A stretch of 64,000 bases of DNA from Lithospermum erythrorhizon (Eukaryota; Streptophyta; Magnoliopsida; Boraginales; Boraginaceae). Location: assembly GCA_019722365.1 (NCBI GenBank), contig JADFUC010001023.1:62001-126000 (forward strand), written 5' to 3'. Numbering within the stretch: the stretch's first letter is position 1; each line of letters starts with the position of its first letter. The translations under genes were made by a program, and so were the position numbers. Positions 11,588 to 24,500 of the stretch are shown one piece after another. A model generated the notes under the pieces. The model saw nothing but the letters and a program-made list of their open reading frames with translations. It was not told the DNA's origin and did not search any database.

Positions 11588-12902
11588 TTACCCTTGGCCA
11601 TCAAGGCTTCCCTGATCAACACTGCCACCATCAGCACTTCCAGCCCCTACTCCTCCACCACCGCCACTACCATACGATCCATCATCACCATTCTGCCAAA
11701 CAGACTGCCATGCCTGAGAAGGCGGTGGCAGCGCCTGCCCATACATCCCCGGATCAATAGCATGCCTACCCATCATAACTCCAGGAGGCGCCATTGGCGG
11801 ATAATAATAAGGCATCCCACTTGCCACACCAGCCATCATTCCACCTCCAACCCCAACCCCAACACCCATTCCACCCCCCATTCCAACTCCCCCTCCAATC
11901 CCCATCACACCCTCATCCTTAATCTCATCCCTGGGTACAATATCAACAAGAAAATCAAATATATCAGTCCGAGTAATCGCAGCAGCAATATCATTCTTCT
12001 GCAAAGTCCTCCTCTTGTTCTCCTCAGCATGAAGCCAAGATCTAATAGTCAATTCAAGAATGAAGAGCTCACATGCTTTCGAGAACAAAATGGGTGCCTC
12101 AGCAGAGATCATCCTCACATCTTCATCAGCTTTCATGATTTTCTTGATCCTGGCAAGTGGTAAATTATGGTTCTTGAAATCGTTGACCTGGTCCAAATCA
12201 ATAATTTTTTCAGTCCTACTTTTCACATATGACTTAGATTTGAATCAAAATTAACACTATCATACAAAATCAGGCTTGAAAATATTACATTTTTCACCAA
12301 ATATTACAAAACACATAAAAATAATTGTTCCAAAGTCCATTTTTTATGATTTTCTTGATCTGGGCAAGTGGTAAATTTATGGTTCTTGAAATAGAAAAAT
12401 CGATAATTTCACCAAATATTATACAACATATACAAAAAATATTTTAGTTCAAAAAATTAAAAATTTCATGATTTTCTTGATCTGGGCAAGTGATAATTTT
12501 ATGGTTCTTATACAAAAGTTAATATTTTTCACCAAATACTATACAACATAAACGAAAAAAAAAATCATTATTTTCTTGATCTGGGCAAGTGGTAAGTTAT
12601 GGTTATTGAAATAGAAAAGTTAATATTTTTCACCAAATATTATACAAAAAAAAAAATAGTTGAAAATGTAAAAAATTAATGATTTTGTTGATATGGGCAA
12701 GTGGTAAATTATAGTTGACCTTATCAATTTCTCGTTTTTGGTAAGTCCAGAACATTTGGAGTTGTTCCTGTTGTTGCTGAAGGAGGTGGTGATAAGGGGT
12801 GGTGGTGGAGGGTGGTGGTGGTGGGTATGGTGACGTCATAGCGGCGGAAGGTGGTAGTTGTGACGGCGGAGGAGGCGGCGCCGCTTGTTGTTGGTTGTCC
12901 AT
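11588..12902 (-). CDS. Nuclear transcription factor Y subunit C (NF-YC), histone-fold protein
   Basis: NF-YC pairs with NF-YB through a histone fold and recruits NF-YA or CCT-domain partners to CCAAT-type promoter sites. Exons are 12902-12720 and 12187-11588 (phase 0), giving 260 residues. Exon 1 encodes a Pro/Gln-rich N-terminus and the conserved FWTYQ...EIDK block. Exon 2 starts [17 protein letters not shown] and contains the complete fold through [10 protein letters not shown], followed by a Gly/Met-rich tail. The joined sequence restores the family's continuous E-I-x-x-V-N-D-F-K-N-H motif, so the splice model is well supported. An upstream ATG in frame at 12932 is possible. Most plant NF-YC coding regions I know are uninterrupted, so this 532-bp coding intron is odd; it is built from copies of exon 2 (see separate entry). 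Confidence 0.92.
12188..12719 (-). repeat. NF-YC intron made of exon-2 fragments alternating with MITE pieces
   Basis: On the minus strand the intron opens with GTCAACTATAATTTACC, a near copy of the first bases of exon 2 (GTCAACGATTTC...). Four degenerate copies of the exon segment coding for [12 protein letters not shown] lie at about 12679-12719, 12566-12613, 12468-12510 and 12347-12394, about 98-121 bp apart. They share the variant GCCCAGATCAAG where the true exon has GCCAGGATCAAG (the copy next to the donor differs further). Between them are AT-rich blocks with a TATTTGGTGAAAA-type motif matching the interior of MITEs at 24 and 28 kb. Every copy is out of frame or stopped, so the whole block must be spliced out. 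Confidence 0.88.
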
Positions 12903-13835
12903 ATTTTTGTATGGAGGGTGTTTTGCTAACAACTGCTATGCTATTGGTTGCTTTTATCATTTTTTAGTAAATCTTATCCTATGGATGTTGTAATAATCAA
13001 ATTCCTAAAATCGTTTCATTATATTTTAATTTATTTGAATCTAATAAAATTTGAGGCATTAATTAAATTAAGCACTTTATTTAAATAAAAAAATATTTTA
13101 ATAGTAAAATTTCAAGCTGAAAATTATATGATTTGATATAATTTTCATTTTTACTAGTATACATACAATATATATAAAAATATTTGAGTTCAAAATTTAA
13201 TAAATAAGTCATTACATTAAAAATAAAGACTATTATTATAAGATTCTTTTTTAGATGGAGGCAATTTGTTTCTATAAAACATTTCATTTGTTTTCATCGA
13301 AAATCTTGAAACATTATAGAAACAAAACGTCTAAAAATAATTTATTTCCAAAGAATAAAGAGAAGTTGCAAATTTTCAATTTATCAAAGAAATATTGAAA
13401 ACAAAATAATATTTTCTCTACTTCGACCTAAATTGTGTATTTATATTTTTAATATTTTCCTAAATTATCTCACTTGAGTGTAAATGTTAGTACTATTTTC
13501 TAGGGAGTAAGTGAAAAGAGTTTGGGAGTCAAAACATCATATTATGCAATTGGGACTTATTATCCACTCATCATCACTAATGCATTATTTCACAACTCTC
13601 ATGACAATGATGACATTAACCATTTCTACTAAGGTTCACAAGTCACAACATTATTTAACAAGACCGCATATATCCCAACTAGCTCAACATACAAACAAGA
13701 CTAAGCCACCTCTAACAACTAATTTCTATCTAAGTTTATATTCACATATGTCTGCCTTCCTGTTGTAGTTCCATTAACTCACAAATTCTTACTACTACTT
13801 CCTGTAATACCACAAGATTCAATGTACATGCAACG
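12903..13835. other. NF-YC upstream region with a diverged MITE copy
   Basis: This region holds the 5' end of NF-YC and the 3' flank of the DUF789 gene. At about 13005-13235 an AT-rich block shares motifs with the MITE family (ATATTTGAGTTCAAAATTTAATA at its right part). No coding sequence is supported. Confidence 0.45.
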
Positions 13836-16800
13836 TTAGCGCCTTCTAGACAGGAAGAACTCGTAATCAGGCTGTCGATTCACGAACGTCTGACTTCCTG
13901 TTGTAACTGTAGCCCGTGCCATCACAGAAGCTGTATGCTCGAGAGTTCTTATTCGTTCCTTCAAAACATGAGAAGAGTCCAAATCCATCACACCGTTCTT
14001 CTTATGCTCTGTTGGTTGCCTTGGATTGAACCAGCATTCCCCCTGTTCAATTTGCATATATACAGCAGGCTTTAGACTGGATTTAAAAAGATGAGCGAGG
14101 AAGATCCATAAAATTGTGAGACTTGTTTAAAAAATTGCTATATTTTGGAACTTTAACCACCATGCTCAGGTGGACAGCGTATAAATAGGTACATATTTTC
14201 CGCAGAGTAACACCTTGATTCTTGATCCATATACTCAAACAATATATGGAGGAGATGGTAGGATGAAAAATAAGGTAAAATCTTAAGGAAAGCTAATGGT
14301 GACTTCAATATGACGAGAAAGCTAACCAAGTGTGATTAACTCAGTTGATGACCGTGTTATCCAAAGTGTTCATCGAGGCTAGTGCAGTCTTCAATATAAA
14401 TGTACTCCTTTTTAAACTTAAAAGATTGCCAAGCAACGTAATTTTAAGTTTGAGTTTTGATGACTAATTTACCTGAGCACTGTAAGATTGGAGTCCCACA
14501 ACAGGAGAGACAATGGAAACATCCACAGAATGAGAACCATGCTTAGGTCTTCGGCGAACCAAATGGCCAAATGAATGGTAAGTCAAAAAAGCTGCACGAA
14601 GCTTTCCTTCGGGAATCCTGTATATGGGGTACCATGCAACTGAATACCTGAAAAGGATTGGTGTCAATCACATCATATTATACTGTATCAGAGTCTCCAA
14701 CACATGTGAGTGATGTGACCAATGGAGTACCAAGAATTTCAATTACTAACCATGAATCAGGATGCAGATCGTTCAGGCTTAGAGACTCCAATGAACTGGG
14801 ATCCCCAAATAGCCTACTCTTTGATGGTATATGACCACTAGACAACTCCTTTATCCTGAAAGCATAAATCAGGCTCAGAACACATATTTTTTTACGAAGC
14901 AAATACAAAGTAGCATAATATATGCAACAAATTCACAATAACACGATGACTTAGTCAGAAAAAAATTTCTAAAAGATCTCACAGCGTACTCACTGGCATC
15001 ATATATAGATAAGCTGTTTGTTAATTTCAGAAGATCTGAGAGTACAAGTTCCAAAAAAGCAATGTGCCTTACAAGGTCAGGTACTATTATAGCGGTAAGG
15101 ATGAAGTAGATGTCACAGTAAGTAAAAGAAAAATTACCAACACTGGGGAAAAATAGATTTCTTACTTTAAACCATGTTGCGGGACTAAAGATTACAACAG
15201 ATATATATGGCTAGAAAATTTGGTAAATTATGTACCAACGACATTAAAAGAAAACATCTATTTAATATTTCAGAACCTTATCCCACCTTACCAAACCAGA
15301 CCAAACCAAACTAAGCCTCATCCCACAATAATTATGCAAAAGAATTACAAGATCTTGGGCTACTACTCCTACAAACAATTGGTTATTCAGACAAACCACA
15401 TGAATTTCTAAAACGGTTTCAGAGCATAAACCTCAATTACATTGCTTGCTCACTCAAAACCAGGTTCAGCATGGAGGTATTGACGTAGAACCTAGGCACC
15501 TAGAACATATTGATCATGTAAAAGGATACAAAGAGTTTTAAGGATGAGACCCCCACAAGTGGGTTGTAAGGTCCTCGACTACTTCCTCTACCACAAATTG
15601 GTTTTAGAACCCCAGTTAGATCTTAAATGTAACTATATTTCCATAATAAATTCAACATCATCATATTGGCATTGACCTCATGGTCATGTGGCAAACGAGC
15701 ATGATGAAGGACAGAAAGATATCAAATCTTGTCAATTAATAGGTGGGAAAGGACGAGAAAACAAACTCCATGCATGGCAGAGGATCGTGAATTCATGACA
15801 GAGAAAAAATAAATTGCACTAAAGATGACTAAAATTTCGCAAATACAAAGTACTTACATTTCTAATAGTGGGCGTCGTTGCTGTGGTTGATCATATTCAA
15901 AATACTCAAAAAGAAGGTCCACTCCATCAGTAAATTTTGAATCAGACTGTTCATCGTCAATGTTATTATTCATTGATGCGAAAGATACCTCCTTATGGGG
16001 AACGTGACTCTTCTTGGAAAAGGTGCTTAAGTTCACTGAGCATGGTTGAGGAACCAGCTTCCGTAATACATCAGTCGATGAGCACTCATTTGAGTCAGTG
16101 TCTCGACTATAAACATATGTATCACCATTTAAATGTGCTTTGCATTTTCTGAAAAGCTGAACTGCTGACAAGTAGGGAACAAAATATGCATTGAATTCAA
16201 ACTGATCCATCCCAAATCTTACTGCATGTTCACGATCCTTAGCACTTACCTCCATACCACATGCTCCATGTTTTTCATACCATCTCCATATGTTCCCCAG
16301 AGAAAGATTAGGTGTCTCATGTTGACAAAGTGGTTCACCAAAAGCATGTAACGGCAAGCATTCATTGCAATTATTAATATCCCGAGCTCCATACAAAACT
16401 GGTGATGCAGAAGAGACAAACTCCTCGAACTCTGCAATTGGAGAACCAGTGATTGACTGAATCGCTTCAGATGCCAATTGAACCCTGTAGGCATCATTTA
16501 CTGCCTGAAAAACATTTACCATAGCACTTGCAGAATTGAAAAGAACTGGATTCTTAAATTCACAGGTTAGCCCATTGGTGGCTGTATTATTGCAGCTAAA
16601 TTTAGGGGTAGATGTATCAGTCATCTCCGACTTCTTAATGGATATTTCATCTTCAGCCATTATTGCCAGGGATTGATCAACCTTGTCAGGATAAGGAGCT
16701 AAAAGCGGAGAACAAAAGGATTTCTGCCAAGTGATACCCTCACGGTGCAAACTTCCATCATCAAGTTTAAGCGCTTCCAGTGGTAAACTAGACTGTCCCA

Positions 16801-19174
16801 GATTACTCTCCCTGGAATTGTTCACTCCTAGGTTAACACGTTTCTCTGCCAACACCGTGGAATGCATCTTCTCCTTACAGTAGTCAGTTGCAGGCAATTC
16901 TTCCGTCATCTTCATATTATCATCAATAAAAGAATCCTCCTTGTGAACATCTGTTGTATCGTGGAAGCTACATTGTTGAGGTGGCAAGTCATATTGTCTT
17001 TCAGTGACATCCAATACCACTACAGGATCAATGCAATTTGGACTTTCAGATAGTAGCACAGGGATAACAGCTTCTGGCTTGTGAAGCGGCTTATAGGCCA
17101 TCAATTCAACTTTCTTGGCTTGATAAATAGCACCAGAATTCTTCCTCGAAAAAGATCGGGACTCACAGCCGGCTAAATTTTGTCTGCTACTGGATAGGCT
17201 AATTTTTTTCATGTCATTTGACGAGCAAACAGAAGAACAGCCCTTAGTAGCATGAGATTCTACTTTGCAGGTAGAATGGAGGTCTTTCTTTGACCTTGAG
17301 CTTTTTCTCTTTTTCGGCTTTTTAGATGCCTTAAGCTGCGGCATATGTGCATCTTCATGTTTAGATAACAAACAAGAATCGGGAAAACTATGATGTTTGT
17401 GGTGCGACGGAACAAGATTAGTCGATTGTGAGTTACTCTTACAGTTCTGTACATCAGCATCATTTCTCTGAACTTTTCTCCAGATAGAATGTGTATTGTC
17501 CTTTCCATAATTCATATTCAAATTGCCCAAGCTGTTATGTCTTTTTACACTTGAATTGAGTGGGAGCTTCCTGGATTGATATTCTTTCTTTTCCAATGAA
17601 CGAGATATTCTATCTCCATCAATAGCTTGTCTGACACTATTATTCCTGGAAGTCTGGTTAGAAGGTTCTACATCAATGTGCGGTATGTCTTCAGGAGACA
17701 GAAGATCCTTCTTATCATTGCAAAATTCTAACTTTAAGACTCCAAGATCATTGTCTTCTTCATTCGACAGCTTTTTGGAGTGGTGAACATTGCAAGTTTC
17801 ATCATCTGAAACATGGGATGATGAATCCGGCAGCAAAGACTTGCAAAATTCGGGATATGTGACTGAACTATTGTACATACTACTACTACCATCATCAAGC
17901 AACCCGTTTTCGGACGTATCAACCATGAAAGTGCATATAACGAAATCTTGCACCCCAGAGTCATTGGTAATTGCATTCTGGTTTATTCTGGAATCAGGTT
18001 CCAGCAAATGTGGCATTGAAATTGAAACTGTACACATGTCCTTGATTCTATCATCTTCGGTCCGTGTAATTCCATTTTCACCATTTAATTCAGGTGAGCT
18101 ACATGTCCTTGAAAGATCATTACATTTCCCTCTACTCCTGGAAGTTTTCCTCTTTGAGTTTCTTTGAAGAGCCTTACAGTCATCAACAACATTGATGTAT
18201 CGGTATGCTGAACTAGCAGCATCAGGCCAACGTGATAGACCAAGAGGATATTCAATACTAATAGATGGATTCCTGCAACAAGAATTCAATGGTAACACCT
18301 TCCAGTTACTCCCATCATTTGTAGAAAAATTTACACTGGATAAGGGAAGAAAATGTGGTCTCTTATGACTTCTATGTATTATTGAATCACCAGAAGATTC
18401 TCCATCTGTAATAGGTTCCCCGAGAATCAGCGGCTCATGGAACTTTAATGAGCCAGATGGAAATGTACTGCTCATATCCAAGTCTTTTATATCTATTTGT
18501 GGACATGTCAATGAGGTTTTACGATCAAGAGATTGAGTCGGCACTACAATAAAGCTGCATTTATTAGGACCAGGATCTGAGGAAGCCAAAATAGTGCACC
18601 TGCAAAAAAACGTAGTTTTGTTAACCGAAAAAACATGTCCTCAATGTTTCCATGTGAAAATAAGTAATCATCAAAAGTAAACTATTGTATAAATCACAGT
18701 TTCTAGTGTTAGATTTTTTAATGGTTCACTAATCCAGCATGCCATGGTCCTGTAGACCACAGGATGGTTCCAAGTTCTGTACCACAGTAAGCCATCAAGT
18801 TCCCCACGAAATAAACCAAGTTTCAGTGAAAGGACAACTATGATCAACTACCATTGCCGTGTAAACTTGCAAAGTTGAATGAAGATGTAAAATGGTGATG
18901 AAATGAAGCCATACCTACTGCTGTAGTTTCGGCAAGTAATGGAAGATATTTCGGTATCCTAAAGAAAAGGCGTATAAGTGTAAGTATTATTGAGATAACA
19001 TTAACGAAACAAAGTAAAGAAAATGAAGCTTCATATAGCATAATTGTGATGATTCACTTCAACCTTTGACTTTCCAGTGATTTCATTAATTTTTGAATTC
19101 CCGCCAGAGGACAGAGTATTAGTCCTCTTTGCATCTTGAACGTCCTTACAGGTCCTCTGAACGACATAAAGCAT
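13836..19174 (-). CDS. DUF789 family protein, 1127 residues
   Basis: The function of this plant family is unknown; members carry a C-terminal DUF789 domain. Coding exons are 19174-19064, 18958-18915, 18599-15858, 14855-14751, 14647-14473 and 14042-13836, with consistent phases. The 2.7-kb third exon has no ATG near its start, so the two small upstream exons supply the N-terminus (MLYVVQRTCKDVQ...). Exon 1 is preceded by an acceptor at 19187-19189, so a 5' UTR intron is likely. The long middle part is Ser/Asn-rich and looks disordered, with a basic nuclear-signal-like run (KKPKKRKSSRSKK, near 480). The domain occupies roughly 750-1127 and includes NIWRWYEKHG, LLFEYFEYDQP, DLHPDSWYSVAWYPIYRIP and FLTYHSFGHLV. 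The DUF789 identity is secure; the exact first exon is less so. Confidence 0.88.
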
Positions 19175-19186
19175 CTTATCTTGTAC

Positions 19187-21557
19187 CTGTCCATAGTTTA
19201 AAGAGAAGTATGAGACTGGGATGCTGCCAATACTGGTGTGTAATAAACGGATATCTAGAATGCTAGAGATCAGACAACGAATACAGACAGATACCAGAAC
19301 AGATAATGTAGTTTGCTTCAATTCACAATAAAAATCCTACTAGGCTCCACAATCATTTTTAAAGTGTGCACAGCAACAAAACATAGAGTGAAGATGGTGC
19401 ATTGATGCTACGGCTATAAACTAAAAAAGAACCCTTATCTATCCCGTACACATAATAGGTAAATTCTTAACTTCCAAAGCACGGCTATCATCATTCATGC
19501 AGTAACAACATAAGCAATAATCCTATTCAGAAACCTTTCTTATGAAAGAATAATAGACGAAGGATAACAAAATACCGACATAAATAACGAGAATAATATG
19601 GCGAATGGGAATGTATCTGCTTCAATCCCAATGCAAATTCGCCTAATCAGGCAAAGAGAAGAACCCAGCACAGAGCAGGTTGAAAGGCTCCACTTGGGCA
19701 CTTCTCAGGGAATTTTAACTAAACTCAACAGAAATATTCAACCCACAATCTTATCCTTCAGGTTCAAGAAGCTGTTTTTCATAAAAATGTTTCAAAATCT
19801 TTCTGACAAAATTAAATATAATAATTCAAATACCATAAAACATTAAATATAATTCAAGAAAATTTAGGTGCCCCGAAATTTAGGAGTCAGAAATTGGGAT
19901 CTTTTGCTAATCACAAGCCAAAGATAGTCCTTCTATTTCTCTTCACCGTTTCTTCAGCCAATAATTAAGTCCCCATGATATTACTATTTTATTAATTTCT
20001 CATAAAAACAAATTACATTACCAAAATATAACCAACACATGTAATTATTAAAGGATAAAAATACCACAAAAAAACACACACATATCTACTTTTAGATAAG
20101 ATTCACACACCATATCCAAAAAGATTATCCATTTTTAAATTTTGATGGATGACTATTTAAATTTTAAACTCGATAACTTTTTATATATGTCGTATAATAT
20201 TTGATGAAATATATGAAATGCTAGTATATTTAATGTGTTTTAGTATTAATATGATAACTTTGATTTTGAGTGTCGATACCACGGAAGAGTTAATCATGCA
20301 AAAAAAACCTCATTTCAAGATTTAATTTTTATCAGATATATCAAGAACAGAATCTCACACAAAATTGAATGCATTCATTATAGAGATAAAGAAAATGACC
20401 ATGATCATAGGAGGTGCTACATGAGATCTTCTGCTGCTTTGTTGTTGCTTCAAGGAAGAAAATTATCACCAACTTCAACAAAAGTCCAAAAAAAATTAAG
20501 GGTATTTGTTTGGTTTGATGAATAATTGAAAATTATCAAGAAATTCAACAAAGTTCAAAAAAAATTTGAAAAATATTTGTTTGGTTGATGAATAACTTGA
20601 AAATTATTAACAATTTCAACAAAGTTGAATACTTTTTAAAAGGGTGGTGTATCATTGGAAAATGGAACTTGAAAATATTATCAAGAAATTGAATAAAGTT
20701 GAAAACTTCATTAAAGACTATTGTTTGGTTTGGTAAATAATTGGAAAATGGAACTTGAAAGTTGAAATTATAAAAAAATTAAAGTAAAGTTGAAAACTTT
20801 ATTAAATGGTATTGATTGGTTTGGTGAATAATTGGAAAATGGAGGTTGTTATTATTGTAGTTGCAGAAAACCACGAGAAATGGAAGAAGAAGAAGAGGGT
20901 AGGACTTGGAAATTGTGCTGGAATTTAGGGGTAAAAACGGAAATTAACAATGAACACGTCAGCAATGTGGGCCCAGTTCTGGATTTTGTGCATGAAATTT
21001 AGTGAGTGAGAAATGATGAGTGGTGATACTTGAAAGTGACATGTTATTGGATTGCACTGTGGGACCTACTTAATCCTTTTAATTTATAGCTTAATGATTT
21101 TTACTTTAGTTGTTATTAACAATAATGACAAATTAAATGTAGTATAAAAGTTAATTTAGAGTAATAAGTAGAAGTATTACTAACAATCAAATACTTTTAG
21201 TAATAAGTTCTTCAATATCTATAAATTCTTGAAGATGAAATTTTCCAATAGGAACACTAATGCAACTGTAAAAGCTCACCAGTGTACCATAACAAATACT
21301 CCGCAAAGAGAAGGAAGACAAAATTTGGCAAAACTAATACTACACCAGTTTCTGTTCTATCACTCTGCTATACTTCAATTTGAGACATCTCTGATCGCTC
21401 TCATGAGTGCTCAAACATGAAGGATTGAAGGTTTCATTTGTCATATTATTTCAAGGCCACAAAGCTCAATAACACAGTTGATAAGAGAAACTTGTTGGAT
21501 GCAAGTACAAAAATGGTAATACCATGATGCCAACAACTCAATTGAGCTGAAAACAGA
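19187..21557. other. DUF789 promoter/5' UTR region and AT-rich spacer with repeats
   Basis: The DUF789 5' leader probably lies within 19190-19950. A MITE-family copy in reverse orientation (ATAATATTTGATGAAAT near 20190) spans about 20120-20290, and an imperfect tandem array follows at 20470-20840. The 3' UTR of the BUD23 gene occupies the last few hundred bases. The plus-strand frames at 19598 and 21229 show no family resemblance and are not called. Confidence 0.45.
20470..20840. repeat. Imperfect tandem repeat, about five units of 70-110 bp
   Basis: Each unit contains TTTGTTTGGTTTGATGAATAA-like, AATTGGAAAATGGA-like and AAAGTTGAAAACTTTATTAA-like segments in the same order. Units differ by many small indels. 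The array ends close to 20840, where sequence turns unique. Confidence 0.75.
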
Positions 21558-24500
21558 TCAAAAACGGTCCTTGCGCTTCCGTGCTGTGTATCGTGAATCA
21601 GGGGGCACGGCGTTTCCTTTTTTCCTCATTTGTTCCTTTTTCTTCAGCACCCATTGCCTCCCCTTTGTTTTCTTGTTCAACTTTTGCTTCTTCCTAGGCC
21701 TATGCCTGTCAGAAACACATACCTGTATATGACAGAAAATAACCCATCATAAGGAATGAAGCCAACATTAACATTAAGTTCAAGGTATGAAATACGATCA
21801 TAAGATTTATAATAGTCCGATACTCACTGCCTGGTTTTCTTCGTCTTCGCTACTCTCATCATTAGAACAATCTGCATCTTCACCTATTCCTTGAGGAGTG
21901 GCACTACTCAGAGATGGTGGACCACAGGTGAGGACAAGGTATTCTTTTCTACTTTTAGAGCTGTTACAAGAATGAAATTTCAATGTTAAGCCACAAAATC
22001 AGTTCTTAAGGGGTATAAACTATCAATCAAACATATTCAATGCTTAGCTCAGTCTAGTGCATACATTTGATGCTCCACCTATACTCATCATGTGGCTATT
22101 GCATTTCCAGATATAAATGACAAGAACATTACTCATACATTTTACGAACTATTGTCTGTTAGAAAAACATTATGTCAATGGTAAAAACCATTCTTTACCT
22201 ATGTGGATAGTCAACAACTATACCACCAGCAAATCCAGCTCTCATTGCAAAACTAAGTATCAATTCACGCTGTGCTACATTTTCTGGGTATACTTGAAGC
22301 ACTGCTCGGGCACCCCTTGACAAAGATCTATATAATGACTCAAAAAAGGCCCTGGAAAACCATAACAGATCATTAGCAGTTAGCACAACCAGCTACAGGA
22401 TAATACACTGTATATCATAAATCACATATATCAAATTTAGATTGCCTAACAACGAACTCGGTTGAACATGAGATGTGCTAACTAGAAAACAAAGAAATCA
22501 AACTTACTTTAGCCTTTTTCTCGGATCATGAGAAGATTTATCAGCATTGCACAACCACTGCTTGGAAAGAGAAAATTATATGAACACACAACACATAAAA
22601 TATCTACAACTGCATTGAAACCCACCTTAACTTAGGTTTAAATAAAAGTAAGCGACCTTATCAAACACCTTTGTGAATACTATTTGAATTCTAGAGAACT
22701 GCAGGATACTGAATCACAAACTTATAGGTCAAAGTGTTTTGCAATGAAGTTACTTAGCAAGAAGCAACCTTCCTACTTAATAAATACACGTTTCAAACTG
22801 TGTTTAAAAAGGATGATAAGTTCATGAACTCACTCATCCATCAATGATATGTCCATCCAAGGGGAGCAAACAAATTACTTGAGTAAAGCAACAAACCTGA
22901 ACAGCTGAGATACTGATCGCGCCATCGACAACCCCAGGTCGCAAAGCTAGACCCTATTAGAAATAATTTTGTATGCACGTTATTATCTTTCCAGTTATCA
23001 ATCAGCACTTACAATGCCACGGATAACATATAAAATTGGTCTACTATTCTAATCACTAAGTTTAATGCTCCAAAAGATTATCATCTAACCATGGCATTTT
23101 GATTCTCAAAATAAAAGAACGCAGGCATTGGAGTACTAATAGGAGGTCATAAGTGCTGTTCTCGAGGCATAAATATGAGACCGCAATAAAATAAAGCAGA
23201 CCTGTGTCTCCTTCTATTCAGTATACCTAATCATTGTGGACAAATGAAATTTGGAGGGGAAAAAATAGTAATTCCCATTTGAGGATCATGCAGAACATAA
23301 AACATTTTTATGACAAATGCTAGAAATCTTATTATCATTCATCTGAGACAAGCTGAAGTAGGATAATACCTGACCCATGTCACCAAGTATAAGATCACCC
23401 TCAACCTCACGCTCCACAGCGACATCTGAACTCATGAAACATGGTCAATCAGAACTAATCAGGATGAGTAAGAATACTATATATGATTAATAAATTTTCA
23501 CTCACCAAGCATTGATTGAGATATATCAAGACCAACCCACTGATGTCCACTCTCGGTTAGTGTCTCACCACTTAATCCAGATCCACACCCTTAAGAAAAC
23601 AGCATATTAAATTACTGAAGAAATTTAAGAAAATCTATTCCTCGCATCATAGAAAAAATATCTCGAAAATGGGGAAGTGAGACAAACCAATATCAAGGAG
23701 CAAGCGAGGAACACCATCTTCAGGCAAAGCAAGAAGCTCCAATGCCCTCTCTGACAACTTAGCCTTTATTACATCAACCAAAATTAATATTATTTATCAA
23801 CGTAAATATTACTAATAACAAAAACAACATTGCAAACACGAATATAGCTCTTACAGACACCCCCCATCCCGAAAATTCCCTAGATTGATTTCAATATCAA
23901 AATTAACAAACTTTGCAACCTTAACTGAGAAACATAACTTCGTTTCAAATCAAAACTATTAATAGTACATTATACTAAAAATACTAGCATTTAATATATA
24001 TTTCATTAAATATTATACTACCTCCATCCCTAAACGATCACATATTTTGAATACAAATTATCAAATATAACAAATTTGATGCCTTAATTAGACTTGGATC
24101 AAAATTAACATGTTATTAGTAAAATAGATCGAAAATACTATCGTTTTCACGAAATATTATACAACATATAGAAATTTATTCAAGTTCAAAATTTAAAAAT
24201 TCAACCTTTTTGATATGGAGGGAGTGCAACATATATAAAATATTGAGCTCAAACATCAAAACTCAAAACTTAATTGACAAACATAACTTTGTTTTGAAAC
24301 AAAATTATTACCAAAATAAACTATATTAAAATTACTAGCCTTTTTAATACTCTGCATCAAACATAAAAATAGTTAAATTCGAAAATTAAAAAGTCAACTA
24401 CATTATCAAAATTCAAAATTGGACAATCTTTTTGGGACAAAAAGACTAATTGTAATAAATAAAATAAAATAAATTGTACCTGAATTTCGATAATACGAGA

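Noticed and set aside
11594..12163. Plus-strand 189-codon frame opposite NF-YC
   Set aside because: It is the antisense shadow of NF-YC exon 2; Thr/Ser/His-rich composition arises from the Gly/Met-rich coding strand.
12187..12226. ATG at 12226 as an NF-YC start ([17 protein letters not shown])
   Set aside because: The 13 residues are intron sequence; using exon 1 restores the conserved FWTYQ...EIDK-VNDFKNH block, which the internal start lacks.
18587..18589. Start of the DUF789 protein at 18589
   Set aside because: The codon there is TTG and an acceptor site lies just upstream; the frame continues through two small exons to an ATG at 19174.
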